This document shows positions 1 through 5,261 of a DNA stretch of 5,261 nucleotides, piece by piece; position 1 is the stretch's first letter, and each line of letters starts with the position of its first letter. Source of the stretch: Bacteroidales bacterium (GTDB lineage Bacteria > Bacteroidota > Bacteroidia > Bacteroidales > VadinHA17); contig PMEC01000197.1 in assembly GCA_003155705.1 (NCBI GenBank), forward strand, positions 23,924-29,184, written 5' to 3'. The notes below the pieces were generated by a model. The model was given only the letters and a program-made list of their open reading frames with translations. It ran no database searches and had not been told where the DNA came from. A program made the position numbers and the translations under genes.

Positions 1-20
1 ACCAACTGAGCTACTGAATC
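1..20 (-). tRNA. tRNA, 5' end only (cut by window edge)
   Basis: Read on the minus strand, the first 20 bases give an acceptor-strand heptamer GATTCAG (complement of 14-20), then TA (positions 8-9 of a tRNA), then the D-stem GCTC and D-loop AGTTGGT. This is the classic start of a bacterial elongator tRNA. The anticodon and 3' half lie beyond base 1, so the isotype cannot be read; similar D-arms occur in Lys and Phe tRNAs among others. A good promoter lies just upstream at 41-71, which supports a real gene starting at about position 20. Confidence 0.72.
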
Positions 21-40
21 CTCCCCTATTTTTGCGAGTG

Positions 41-71
41 CAAATGTATGATAATTTTATTTTAATGCAAA
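41..71 (-). promoter_or_regulatory. Bacteroidota-type promoter of the tRNA
   Basis: On the minus strand TTTG (68-71) is followed after 19 bp by TACATTTG (41-48). This matches exactly the Bacteroidota primary sigma-factor consensus TTTG / TAnnTTTG (-33/-7). Transcription would begin near 34-36, leaving about 15 nt before the tRNA 5' end. Base match and position are seen directly; promoter activity is inferred. Confidence 0.65.
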
Positions 72-158
72 AGAAAGGAGCAATTTTTCCTGGTGATTTT
101 ATCGTCAAAAGATTAAAAATGACGAAAGAGGTACATAACCATCAAAATACAACATTAT

Positions 159-629
159 CTATTTAGAAAGCAATGGAATCTGCCTGTTAATTGATTCTTC
201 GAGTGAGATAAGAGTTTCCGTTCTGATAATTCCCGTTATAGTTTGTATCTTATCCGTTAGTATCATTCTTAAATGCTCATTATCATTTGTATAGACTTTA
301 ATGAACAGGGAATAATTTCCTGTGGTATAATGACATTCGATGATCTCTGGTATCTCCTTGAATTTCTTAATTACATCTCGATAATGACCGGGATGGTCAA
401 GAAACACACCAATATACGCACAGGTTCTGAATCCAACCATTACAGGATCAACCTTGAATTCAGAACCCTTAATTACCCCTACTCTTATTAACCGCTGAAC
501 ACGCTGATGGATTGCTGCCCCTGAAACGCCGCATTCCCTTGCTACTTCAAGATAAGGTATTCTTGCATTCTTTGTGATTATATCAAGAATCTTCCTGTCA
601 AGATTATCAATTTGCAAATTATCTGTCAT
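159..629 (-). CDS. Lrp/AsnC-family transcriptional regulator
   Basis: A 156-residue protein of typical Lrp/AsnC length. Residues 8-58 form the winged helix-turn-helix: it opens with the family signature LDRKILDIITKNAR (10-23), and the recognition helix falls around VSGAAIHQRVQRL (35-47). Residues 66-145 form the RAM (ACT-like) domain used for oligomerisation and amino-acid sensing. In this domain the usual GxYD motif reads GNYS (104-107), so the acidic residue is replaced, which may alter effector binding. Family members are cytoplasmic DNA-binding proteins that form dimers or larger assemblies and act as local or global regulators of amino-acid or related metabolism. The target cannot be told from sequence. 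The ATG at 629 gives a full-length N-terminus. The gene is monocistronic as far as can be seen: 177 bp separate it from pyrD, and it has its own promoter-like element. Confidence 0.93.
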   Translation of the reverse strand: MTDNLQIDNLDRKILDIITKNARIPYLEVARECGVSGAAIHQRVQRLIRVGVIKGSEFKVDPVMVGFRTCAYIGVFLDHPGHYRDVIKKFKEIPEIIECHYTTGNYSLFIKVYTNDNEHLRMILTDKIQTITGIIRTETLISLEESINRQIPLLSK

Positions 630-690
630 CTTTTTAGTATTTTAGTAATAGATTATAACCAAGTGGTTCAATATTGTTACAAATTTAAAG

Positions 691-723
691 CAAAATTATA
701 AAACAAATTCATTACTCTGCAAA
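691..723 (-). promoter_or_regulatory. Probable promoter of the Lrp-type gene
   Basis: On the minus strand TTTG (720-723) is followed after 21 bp by TAATTTTG (691-698), a full match to the TTTG / TAnnTTTG consensus. The predicted start is near 685, giving a leader of about 55 nt before the ATG at 629. A second -7-like box, TAAATTTG (680-687), overlaps the palindrome-like TTACAAATTTAA (677-688) but has no well-spaced -33 partner. The region is AT-rich, so chance matches are possible. Confidence 0.45.
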
Positions 724-761
724 TGTTTCAGAAAGAATCGGTTTTTATGAGGAAATTAAAC

Positions 762-784
762 GAGATATGAGATATGAGATATGA
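762..784. repeat. Short tandem repeat, GAGATAT x3
   Basis: Three perfect head-to-tail copies of the heptamer GAGATAT (762-768, 769-775, 776-782) followed by a partial GA. The array begins 22 bp beyond the pyrD stop codon, between pyrD and the Lrp-type gene and upstream of that gene's predicted promoter. It is outside any coding frame I can support. Confidence 0.85.
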
Positions 785-806
785 TAACAACCAAGCGCTA
801 CATAAA

Positions 807-1721
807 CTATTTTCGATTGATATAACCTATCAGTTCACTTATATCGGAAAAGGCTTTATCTATAAGAAATTTCTCAATTCCTTCCAGAATTTTAATAGAT
901 GCCTGAGGATCAATGAATGAGGCTGTACCTACCTGAACTGCAGATGCCCCGGCAAGTAAAAATTCAATTGCATCACTGGCATTCATTATTCCGCCAATTC
1001 CAATAACAGGAATTTTGACTGCATTTGCCACCTGCCATACCATTCTTAAAGCTACCGGTTTTATAGCAGGTCCGGATAAACCCCCGGTTATTGTTGATAA
1101 TGAGGGCTTAAGATTGTTGACGTCGATCGCCATACCAAGAAGAGTATTTATCAGCGAGACTGAATCAGCACCTTCATCTTCGACTATTCTGGCAAAATCT
1201 GCAATATTTGTCACATTTGGGGAAAGCTTGATTATCAGAGTTTTATCGTACACAGATCTGACAGCTCTGGTCACTTCTCTGGCAGAGTCAGCATTGGTAC
1301 CAAACGCCATTCCACCCATCTTTACATTGGGACAGGAGATATTCAATTCAATTGCTGCAATTTTCTCAAGGTTGTTTATTCTTTCTGCAAGAGCCACATA
1401 TTCTTCAACGTAATTACCATTCACATTGATAATTACATTAGTATCAAAAGCTGAAACACGTGGATAAATATGTTGTTCAAAATAATCTATTCCTTTATTC
1501 TGCAGTCCTACTGTATTCAGCATTCCGGATGCTGTTTCAGCCATTCTTGGATAAGAATTTCCCTCGCGCGGTTCGAGAGTAGTTCCCTTAAGGATAATTC
1601 CGCCCAATCTGTTAATATCAAAAAAATCAGAGAATTCCGATCCATAACCAAAAGTACCCGAAGCGGTTAAAACAGGGTTTTTAAAGTGAAGCGGACCGAT
1701 ATTTATACCAAGGTTTACCAT
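807..1721 (-). CDS. pyrD: Dihydroorotate dehydrogenase B (NAD+), catalytic subunit
   Basis: A 304-residue FMN enzyme that oxidises dihydroorotate to orotate, the fourth step of de novo pyrimidine synthesis, in the cytoplasm. It has the full length of class 1B enzymes and folds as a TIM barrel. Visible motifs: TASGTFGYG (19-27), the FMN-contacting lysine in ILKGTT (43-48), NTVGLQN (69-75), the active-site loop NISCPN (127-132) whose Cys130 is the class 1 catalytic base, IIKLSPNVT (163-171) with conserved Lys165, the loop [10 protein letters not shown] (191-200), [10 protein letters not shown] (213-222), and the FMN phosphate-binding GIGGI (241-245). A cysteine rather than a serine base, no N-terminal membrane helix, and a pyrK partner point to class 1B rather than quinone-linked class 2. 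Its ATG overlaps the end of pyrK by 7 bp (ATGGTAA), so translation is probably coupled. No terminator hairpin is evident downstream. Confidence 0.97.
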   Translation of the reverse strand: MVNLGINIGPLHFKNPVLTASGTFGYGSEFSDFFDINRLGGIILKGTTLEPREGNSYPRMAETASGMLNTVGLQNKGIDYFEQHIYPRVSAFDTNVIINVNGNYVEEYVALAERINNLEKIAAIELNISCPNVKMGGMAFGTNADSAREVTRAVRSVYDKTLIIKLSPNVTNIADFARIVEDEGADSVSLINTLLGMAIDVNNLKPSLSTITGGLSGPAIKPVALRMVWQVANAVKIPVIGIGGIMNASDAIEFLLAGASAVQVGTASFIDPQASIKILEGIEKFLIDKAFSDISELIGYINRK

Positions 1722-2482
1722 TTCAAATTATTAATATTGAAGACAGGACCGTCAGTACAGGTACAGACATTTCCATCGGTTGTATCAACTACACAGCACA
1801 AACATGCTCCTATTCCGCAAGCCATCAGGTTTTCCAATGATACTTCGCAATGAATATTATTCTTCCTGGAATACTCAGCAACAGCTTTCATCATTGAATC
1901 AGGTCCACAGCAGTAAATTCGGTTATATTTTTTTTCCTGAAGAATGGAATGATGTGTCACAAAGCCTTTTTCACCTTCCGAACCATCTTCGGTAGTGAGG
2001 TAAACCCGGCCAAATTTTTTATATTCCTCATATTCAATAATGCGAACTTTGCTTCTGAAGCCCATCAGAATATCAAACTCACAACTATTTGATTTTAAGT
2101 ATTTTGCTAAAAATAGTAATGGAGCTACACCACATCCGCCACCTATTAGTAATGTCTTGGCATTTTTGGGTGGAAGTGAAAATGAGTTGCCCAATGGAAG
2201 GATCAAATTGAGACTGTCACCTTTCTGCTTTAAAGAAAGCGTTTTTGTTCCTTCTCCTGCTATCTGAATCAGGAGTTTAATTGTATTCGCAGCCGGATTC
2301 ATGTCATGTACAGAAAATGGCCTTCTAAGGAAAGTACCGGGACTGCCATCAATACGAACCTGAACAAACTGACCCGGATTTATTTTCGGAAAACTTAAAC
2401 CAGATAATAATTCAAGGACGAAAAAATCTTTACTAATCTGCTTGTTATCAATTATTTGAAAATCCAGAATAGTCTTTGCCAT
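1715..2482 (-). CDS. pyrK: Dihydroorotate dehydrogenase B, electron-transfer subunit
   Basis: PyrK carries FAD and a 2Fe-2S cluster and passes electrons from the FMN of PyrD to NAD+, in a PyrD2-PyrK2 complex. Residue numbers here count from the GTG at 2485. The N-terminal beta-barrel binds FAD through RRPFS (54-58). The NAD-binding domain has GGGCGVAPL (115-123) and YCCGPDSMM (191-199). The C-terminal cluster loop has Cys223, Cys228 and Cys231 in the C-x4-C-x2-C spacing, with the fourth ligand most likely Cys243 just before TDGPVF; Cys230 and Cys241 are extra neighbours. Length is normal for the family. The reading frame begins GTG-ATG; I take the ATG at 2482 as start because it is the stronger codon and neither has a Shine-Dalgarno sequence. 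GTG at 2485 would add one residue. The gene is directly followed by pyrD. Confidence 0.95.
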   Translation of the reverse strand: MAKTILDFQIIDNKQISKDFFVLELLSGLSFPKINPGQFVQVRIDGSPGTFLRRPFSVHDMNPAANTIKLLIQIAGEGTKTLSLKQKGDSLNLILPLGNSFSLPPKNAKTLLIGGGCGVAPLLFLAKYLKSNSCEFDILMGFRSKVRIIEYEEYKKFGRVYLTTEDGSEGEKGFVTHHSILQEKKYNRIYCCGPDSMMKAVAEYSRKNNIHCEVSLENLMACGIGACLCCVVDTTDGNVCTCTDGPVFNINNLKW

Positions 2483-2498
2483 CACACGGAAATTTCTT

Positions 2499-2506
2499 CA
2501 AAGATA
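2499..2506 (-). promoter_or_regulatory. Weak promoter-like -7 box before pyrK
   Basis: TATCTTTG on the minus strand fits TAnnTTTG and would start transcription about 12 nt before the pyrK ATG. At 19 bp upstream the sequence is TTTT (2526-2529) rather than TTTG, so the -33 element is poor. If real, pyrKD is expressed independently of the XRE gene; otherwise the three may be co-transcribed. Confidence 0.3.
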
Positions 2507-2566
2507 CTCTTAATGACAAACATTGAAAAGCCAATAATGCATAAATATTAACGAGATTTTACGAAA

Positions 2567-3007
2567 TTATTCGTCACCAGGAAGATATTCCTTGAAAGTG
2601 TCATTATCGAAGAAACAGATTATTCGCTTTGTTTTGTTCTCCTTTAACCTTGGTGTTTTTAAATTAATAGTATCAGAGCCGTCATAGGAAGGTACTTTCC
2701 TATTCTGAAAATTATCTTCCTGAGTATTCCCGGACAATTCTTTTGATCCACCGGCATTGTTTTCAAATTGGGAATTAAACAAATCGTGCAGTTGTGGTTC
2801 GTGGTACATCTGTCCTTTGCCAAAAAGTAACCAGTCGCTTGAAATATCAGGATATTTTGTAAGCATTTTAATCACAAAATCAAGACTTGGGTTATTTCTT
2901 CCAGAGATTATATGGGAGATACTTGATGGCTGTACACCGATTTCTTCAGCAAACTGAGCAGAGGATCTGTTTTCTATCCTGAGAAATTCTAAAATTCTTT
3001 CTTTCAT
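2567..3007 (-). CDS. XRE-family (Cro/CI-type HTH) transcriptional regulator
   Basis: A 146-residue protein with an N-terminal HTH_XRE domain at about 3-60. Helix 2 is SSAQFAEEIG (15-24), the recognition helix is in QPSSISHIISGRNNP (26-40), and DWLLFGKG (58-65) closes the domain as in many Bacteroidota regulators of this type. Residues 72-122 are polar and low in hydrophobic residues, probably a flexible linker. The end is a compact hydrophobic/acidic block (KRIICFFDNDTFKEY, 127-141) that may mediate oligomerisation. No enzymatic or ligand motif is visible, so the regulated genes are unknown. Its likely -7 box sits within a TTACAAATGTAA palindrome 15 bp upstream, which would fit autoregulation (inference). 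pyrK begins 84 bp downstream. The start at 3007 fits the usual MKERIL-type N-terminus. Confidence 0.9.
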   Translation of the reverse strand: MKERILEFLRIENRSSAQFAEEIGVQPSSISHIISGRNNPSLDFVIKMLTKYPDISSDWLLFGKGQMYHEPQLHDLFNSQFENNAGGSKELSGNTQEDNFQNRKVPSYDGSDTINLKTPRLKENKTKRIICFFDNDTFKEYLPGDE

Positions 3008-3021
3008 TTTTTTTAATATTA

Positions 3022-3079
3022 TTACAAATGTAAATAATTAATATTTTACATATGTCTATTTTCATAGTTACATTTGTAA
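3022..3079. promoter_or_regulatory. Operator-like palindromes upstream of the XRE gene
   Basis: Two perfect palindromic boxes, TTACAAATGTAA (3022-3033) and TTACATTTGTAA (3068-3079), flank an imperfect third, TTACATATGTCT (3046-3057). Their centres are 24 and 22 bp apart, close to two helical turns, so a protein could bind them on one face of the DNA. The first and third are inverted copies extending to 13 bp (3021-3033 and 3068-3080). On the minus strand the first box contains TACATTTG (3025-3032), a full -7 match ending 17 bp before the XRE ATG; no -33 TTTG is seen. The core TACAnnTGTA equals the known box of BlaI/MecI/CopY repressors, but no such gene is in view. The binding protein is unknown; autoregulation by the XRE protein is an inference. 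Confidence 0.5.
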
Positions 3080-3116
3080 TATGTTATTTGAATCCTATAT
3101 TATACGAGTTCTATAA

Positions 3117-3143
3117 ATATTGTATATATCTAATATACAATAT
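3117..3143. repeat. AT-rich inverted repeat, 11-bp arms
   Basis: ATATTGTATAT (3117-3127) and ATATACAATAT (3133-3143) are perfect reverse complements separated by 5 bases (ATCTA). The hairpin would be nearly all A-T and therefore weak. No poly-T tract follows on either strand, so a terminator is unlikely; a protein-binding site is possible. Confidence 0.5.
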
Positions 3144-3282
3144 GTTATAAATAGTACTTATATTCAGTACTTGATTAGTTTAGTTATTTATATTTCTGGT
3201 ATACAGATTATTATATGATATATCTAATGATTTTTTATACCTTTCTATCTTATCAGAGTAATGAAGGCTATGAAAACGATCA

Positions 3283-3428
3283 GACAATTGTATATAATTA
3301 ACTGGAATAATGTATATTATAAATTAATAAAAAAGTATAATAAATATTTTAACATTGTAACTTATTTTAATCGATTATGCAGTTACAATTGTACATTTTA
3401 ACTACTTCTTTGGTGATTACAAATGTGA
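3283..3428. promoter_or_regulatory. Further TACAnnTGTA-like boxes, distal set
   Basis: Three more boxes lie in the middle of the gene-free region: GACAATTGTA (3283-3292, one mismatch to TACAnnTGTA), TACAATTGTA (3384-3393, exact) and TACAAATGTG (3418-3427, one mismatch). The last two have centres 34 bp apart. They share the core with the boxes beside the XRE gene about 350 bp away. No gene starts beside them, so any role would be as distal sites or as relics. Confidence 0.3.
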
Positions 3429-3540
3429 ATTAACATTTCTGACATGTTTAACAACCTTCCGGAAACACGAAGAAGAATAATGAATTTTATTAACCGGCTG
3501 AGATTTGAATTTTCAACGGGGTTCTTCCCTCCTGTTATAA

Positions 3541-3563
3541 ATATCCTCTTGTGGGAAGGATAT
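3541..3563. repeat. Small inverted repeat (ATATCCT / AGGATAT)
   Basis: Seven-base arms at 3541-3547 and 3557-3563 pair perfectly around a 9-base loop, with one further C-G pair possible if A3556 is bulged. No T-run follows on either strand, so this does not look like an intrinsic terminator. Function unknown. Confidence 0.35.
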
Positions 3564-3657
3564 GAAAGATAAAGCCAGCCCCTTACTTAGATAAGAACTT
3601 TGAGATCTTTGTGAAGAAAATAATAGATATTCGGATAATTAGATAGGGAAATATTAT

Positions 3658-3824
3658 GGTGCGCTGCACCTTATGCTTTCTTCAAACTTCTGCTTTCTAC
3701 AAATATTACGCGGCTCTACCGCTAAATAATAAATTACGAATGGTGCTTTCAAAATTTAAGGGTGCGTAGCACCAAGATATTTGTAGAAAATTGTCTCTTG
3801 TTGATATTCTAGGTGCAGCGCACT
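3658..3824. repeat. Mirrored hairpin element, REP/BIME- or MITE-like
   Basis: A symmetric set of motifs. The left half is hairpin H1 GGTGCGCTGCACC (3658-3670), 23 bp, the box TTTCTACAAATAT (3694-3706), 3 bp, and hairpin H2 GCGG-CTCTA-CCGC (3710-3722). The right half is hairpin H3 GGTGC-GTA-GCACC (3761-3773), 3 bp, the inverted box ATATTTGTAGAAA (3777-3789), 22 bp, and H4 GGTGCAGCGCACT (3812-3824), which is H1 reversed with one mismatch. The two halves are therefore inverted copies with nearly equal internal spacing around a 38-bp centre. This layout is like paired REP sequences (BIMEs) or a MITE with terminal inverted repeats. It is more GC-rich at the hairpins than its surroundings and has no coding capacity. 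No target-site duplication is clear. Family membership is inference. Confidence 0.55.
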
Positions 3825-3896
3825 GCAATAATCTAATTTAAAAATTATTAAAAAACAGATATTCAGGACGTAACAAACGAATTAAAAATATATGAA

Positions 3897-5252
3897 CTAC
3901 TCAATCTTGAAGTTCCTGGCAATTTCATCGTCAAATTCATTCTCCCATCTTGCAATTACTGCCGTGGCAAGGCAGTTACCGACAACATTGACAGCTGTAC
4001 GTGCCATATCCATCAGCACATCAATACCAAGGATAATAAAAATAGGTTCGACGGGAAGTCCAAAACTGACAGCAGTTCCCAGTAAAATAACCAGTGAGGC
4101 TCGTGAAACACCTGCCACTCCCTTGCTTGTAAGCATAAGCGTAAAGCATATAATAAGCTGTTTTTCAATTGGAAGATTAATCCCGGCAGCCTGGGCGACA
4201 AATATTGAAGCCAGTGAAAGATATAATGTTGTACCGTCAAGGTTAAAACTATAACCTGTGGGTATGACAAACGCTACGATTTTACGCGGGATACCAAACT
4301 TTTCCATGCATTCCATAGCCGAAGGCAGCGCTGATTCTGAATTTGATGTTGCAAAAGCAATTGTCGCGGGTTTTGAAACAGCTTTGACAAACTGTTTTAC
4401 GGGTATTCTGAATATCAGGGCAACAGGTAGAAGCACACACCCCAGGAATATTGTCAATGCCACATATAATGTCGCCAGAAGCTTAAAAAGATTATAAAGG
4501 ATATCCAGACCCATGTGCCCTACCGTGTAAGCAATTGCAGCAAAAACAGCCACTGGAGCATAATACATTACGATATTGGTGAATTTGAACATTGTCTCTG
4601 CAAGGCTTTCACTGAACCTTATCATAGGCGCTCGATATTTTTCTTTAAGCATAGCCACTGCTATACCAAAAATAATACTGAAGATCACTATCTGCAGTAT
4701 CTGTCCGTCGAAAATGGCTTTTGCTATGTTTTCCGGGAAAATATGGAGAATAAACTCACTGGTCGTCTGGGCCTGAAACCCGGTTATAGGAGGAACGGAA
4801 GAATTGGGAGGCAAAACAACTCCGACGCCAGCTTTACCTATATTTATTGCAAGAAGCCCTATAAACAGGGCTAATGTCGATACTATTTCGAAATAAAGCA
4901 GTGATTTCCAGCCCATTCTTCCGATCTGCTTTATATTTGCATGCCCCGCGATACCAACAACCAGTGTCGAAAAAAGCAAAGGCGCAATAATAGTCTTTAT
5001 AAGTCTCAGGAATACGTCAGAAAGCACCTGAAGATTTTTCGCCACAGAAGGAACATCATAACCAAACTCTGCCCCGGCAACCATGCAGACCAATATCCAT
5101 GTTGTAAGCGACTTTTTACAAAAAGCATGTACAAACAAGAAAATGACACTTAAAATCCGGAAGGAAGTCAGGATTAAGGGTGAAATTCCAACGATTTTAT
5201 TCACCTGCAGAACAAGTAAAAAAAGAGTAATGGTAATTATTCCTAAAAGCAT
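3897..5252 (-). CDS. Dicarboxylate/amino-acid:cation symporter (DAACS/SLC1 family)
   Basis: A 451-residue inner-membrane transporter of the GltP/DctA/GltPh family, importing acidic amino acids or C4-dicarboxylates with Na+ or H+. Family landmarks: LIKTIIAPLLFSTLVVGI (84-101), the HP1 serine-rich tip ATSNSESALP (301-310), the unwound TM7 motif NLDGT (337-341), the HP2 tip SKGVAGVSRAS (376-386), and TM8 with Asp411, Asp415, Arg418 and Asn422. Arg418 matches GltPh Arg397, which holds the substrate's side-chain carboxylate, so an acidic substrate is likely. Asn426 stands where GltPh has the Na+-site Asp405, so ion coupling may differ. Residues 1-45 add hydrophobic sequence before the usual first helix (about 48-66), making the N-terminus longer than in GltPh. 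I use the ATG at 5252, but the frame is open to the window edge, so the true start could lie upstream. The promoter is outside the window. No functional tie to pyrKD is visible. Confidence 0.93.
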   Translation of the reverse strand: MLLGIITITLFLLVLQVNKIVGISPLILTSFRILSVIFLFVHAFCKKSLTTWILVCMVAGAEFGYDVPSVAKNLQVLSDVFLRLIKTIIAPLLFSTLVVGIAGHANIKQIGRMGWKSLLYFEIVSTLALFIGLLAINIGKAGVGVVLPPNSSVPPITGFQAQTTSEFILHIFPENIAKAIFDGQILQIVIFSIIFGIAVAMLKEKYRAPMIRFSESLAETMFKFTNIVMYYAPVAVFAAIAYTVGHMGLDILYNLFKLLATLYVALTIFLGCVLLPVALIFRIPVKQFVKAVSKPATIAFATSNSESALPSAMECMEKFGIPRKIVAFVIPTGYSFNLDGTTLYLSLASIFVAQAAGINLPIEKQLIICFTLMLTSKGVAGVSRASLVILLGTAVSFGLPVEPIFIILGIDVLMDMARTAVNVVGNCLATAVIARWENEFDDEIARNFKIE

Positions 5253-5261
5253 GAAAGGAAA

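Larger units (their letters stand above)
3008..3896. other. Gene-free AT-rich intergenic region (about 890 bp)
   Basis: Between the XRE gene and the symporter no frame gives a recognisable protein. From 3008 to about 3430 the DNA is very AT-rich and contains the TACAnnTGTA palindromes and an 11-bp inverted repeat. From about 3430 to 3600 the composition is more balanced: a minus-strand frame is open over 3401-3586 (62 codons) but has no early start codon and matches nothing I know. From 3658 to 3824 lies a mirrored hairpin element. The rest, to the symporter stop, is AT-rich with no feature I can name. Confidence 0.6.

Noticed and set aside
102..125. TCGTCA / TGACGA inverted repeat downstream of the Lrp-type gene as a terminator
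   Set aside because: The stem is only 6 bp with a 12-base loop, and the minus-strand sequence after it (TAAAATCACC) is not a T-run, so it does not meet the usual form of an intrinsic terminator.
273..491. Plus-strand open frame of 72 codons opposite the Lrp-type gene
   Set aside because: It lies wholly antisense to a well-supported gene, has no family resemblance, and its composition is what a reversed coding frame gives.
1015..1413. Plus-strand open frame of 132 codons opposite pyrD
   Set aside because: Antisense shadow of a confidently identified gene; no recognisable motifs.
3069..3076. Plus-strand promoter with TACATTTG as -7 box
   Set aside because: No TTTG is found at the right distance upstream, and no gene follows on the plus strand. 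The match is a by-product of the palindrome.
3401..3586. Minus-strand open stretch of 62 codons, possible remnant of a mobile-element gene
   Set aside because: No start codon occurs until the last 16 codons, and I cannot match the translation to any family; a chance open frame or unrecognisable relic.
3008..3896. CRISPR array or complete insertion sequence in the gene-free region
   Set aside because: There are no regularly spaced direct repeats with unique spacers and no transposase frame. The repeats present are inverted and form only one symmetric element.
3892..4254. Plus-strand open frame of 120 codons opposite the symporter
   Set aside because: Antisense shadow of the symporter; its Ser/Thr-rich sequence mirrors the hydrophobic codons of the real gene. 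The other plus-strand frames over 4258-5153 and the minus-strand frame at 4013-4270 are rejected for the same reason.

Overview
The window looks like a chromosomal segment from a Bacteroidota bacterium (low GC, probably Bacteroidales-like). Three things suggest this. The TAnnTTTG / TTTG promoter pattern typical of that phylum lies upstream of the tRNA and of the Lrp-type gene. Start codons lack clear Shine-Dalgarno sequences. The XRE regulator and the symporter resemble types common in that phylum. Every gene I can support is on the minus strand, so transcription runs from high to low coordinates.

Layout from high to low coordinates. (1) 3897-5252: a dicarboxylate/amino-acid:cation symporter (DAACS/SLC1 fold) with an extra hydrophobic N-terminal segment. 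(2) 3008-3896: about 890 bp with no convincing gene. It holds a symmetric, hairpin-rich repeat (3658-3824) that looks like a REP/BIME-type element, an AT-rich inverted repeat, and a set of TACAnnTGTA palindromes that look like operator sites. (3) 2567-3007: a small XRE-family regulator whose likely -7 promoter box lies inside one of those palindromes. (4) 1715-2482 and 807-1721: pyrK and pyrD, overlapping by 7 bp, encoding the two subunits of NAD-dependent (class 1B) dihydroorotate dehydrogenase of de novo pyrimidine synthesis. (5) 159-629: an Lrp/AsnC-family regulator with its own promoter. (6) 1-20: the 5' end of a tRNA cut by the window edge, preceded by a strong Bacteroidota-type promoter.

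How the genes fit together: PyrK feeds electrons from PyrD to NAD+, so the pyrKD pair is one functional unit. The XRE gene lies 84 bp upstream of pyrK and could be co-transcribed with it, but a weak promoter-like box before pyrK allows independent expression. The symporter has no evident functional link to pyrimidine synthesis. The protein-coding part is ordinary. The two items most worth following up are the palindrome cluster and the mirrored hairpin element, both in the gene-free region.
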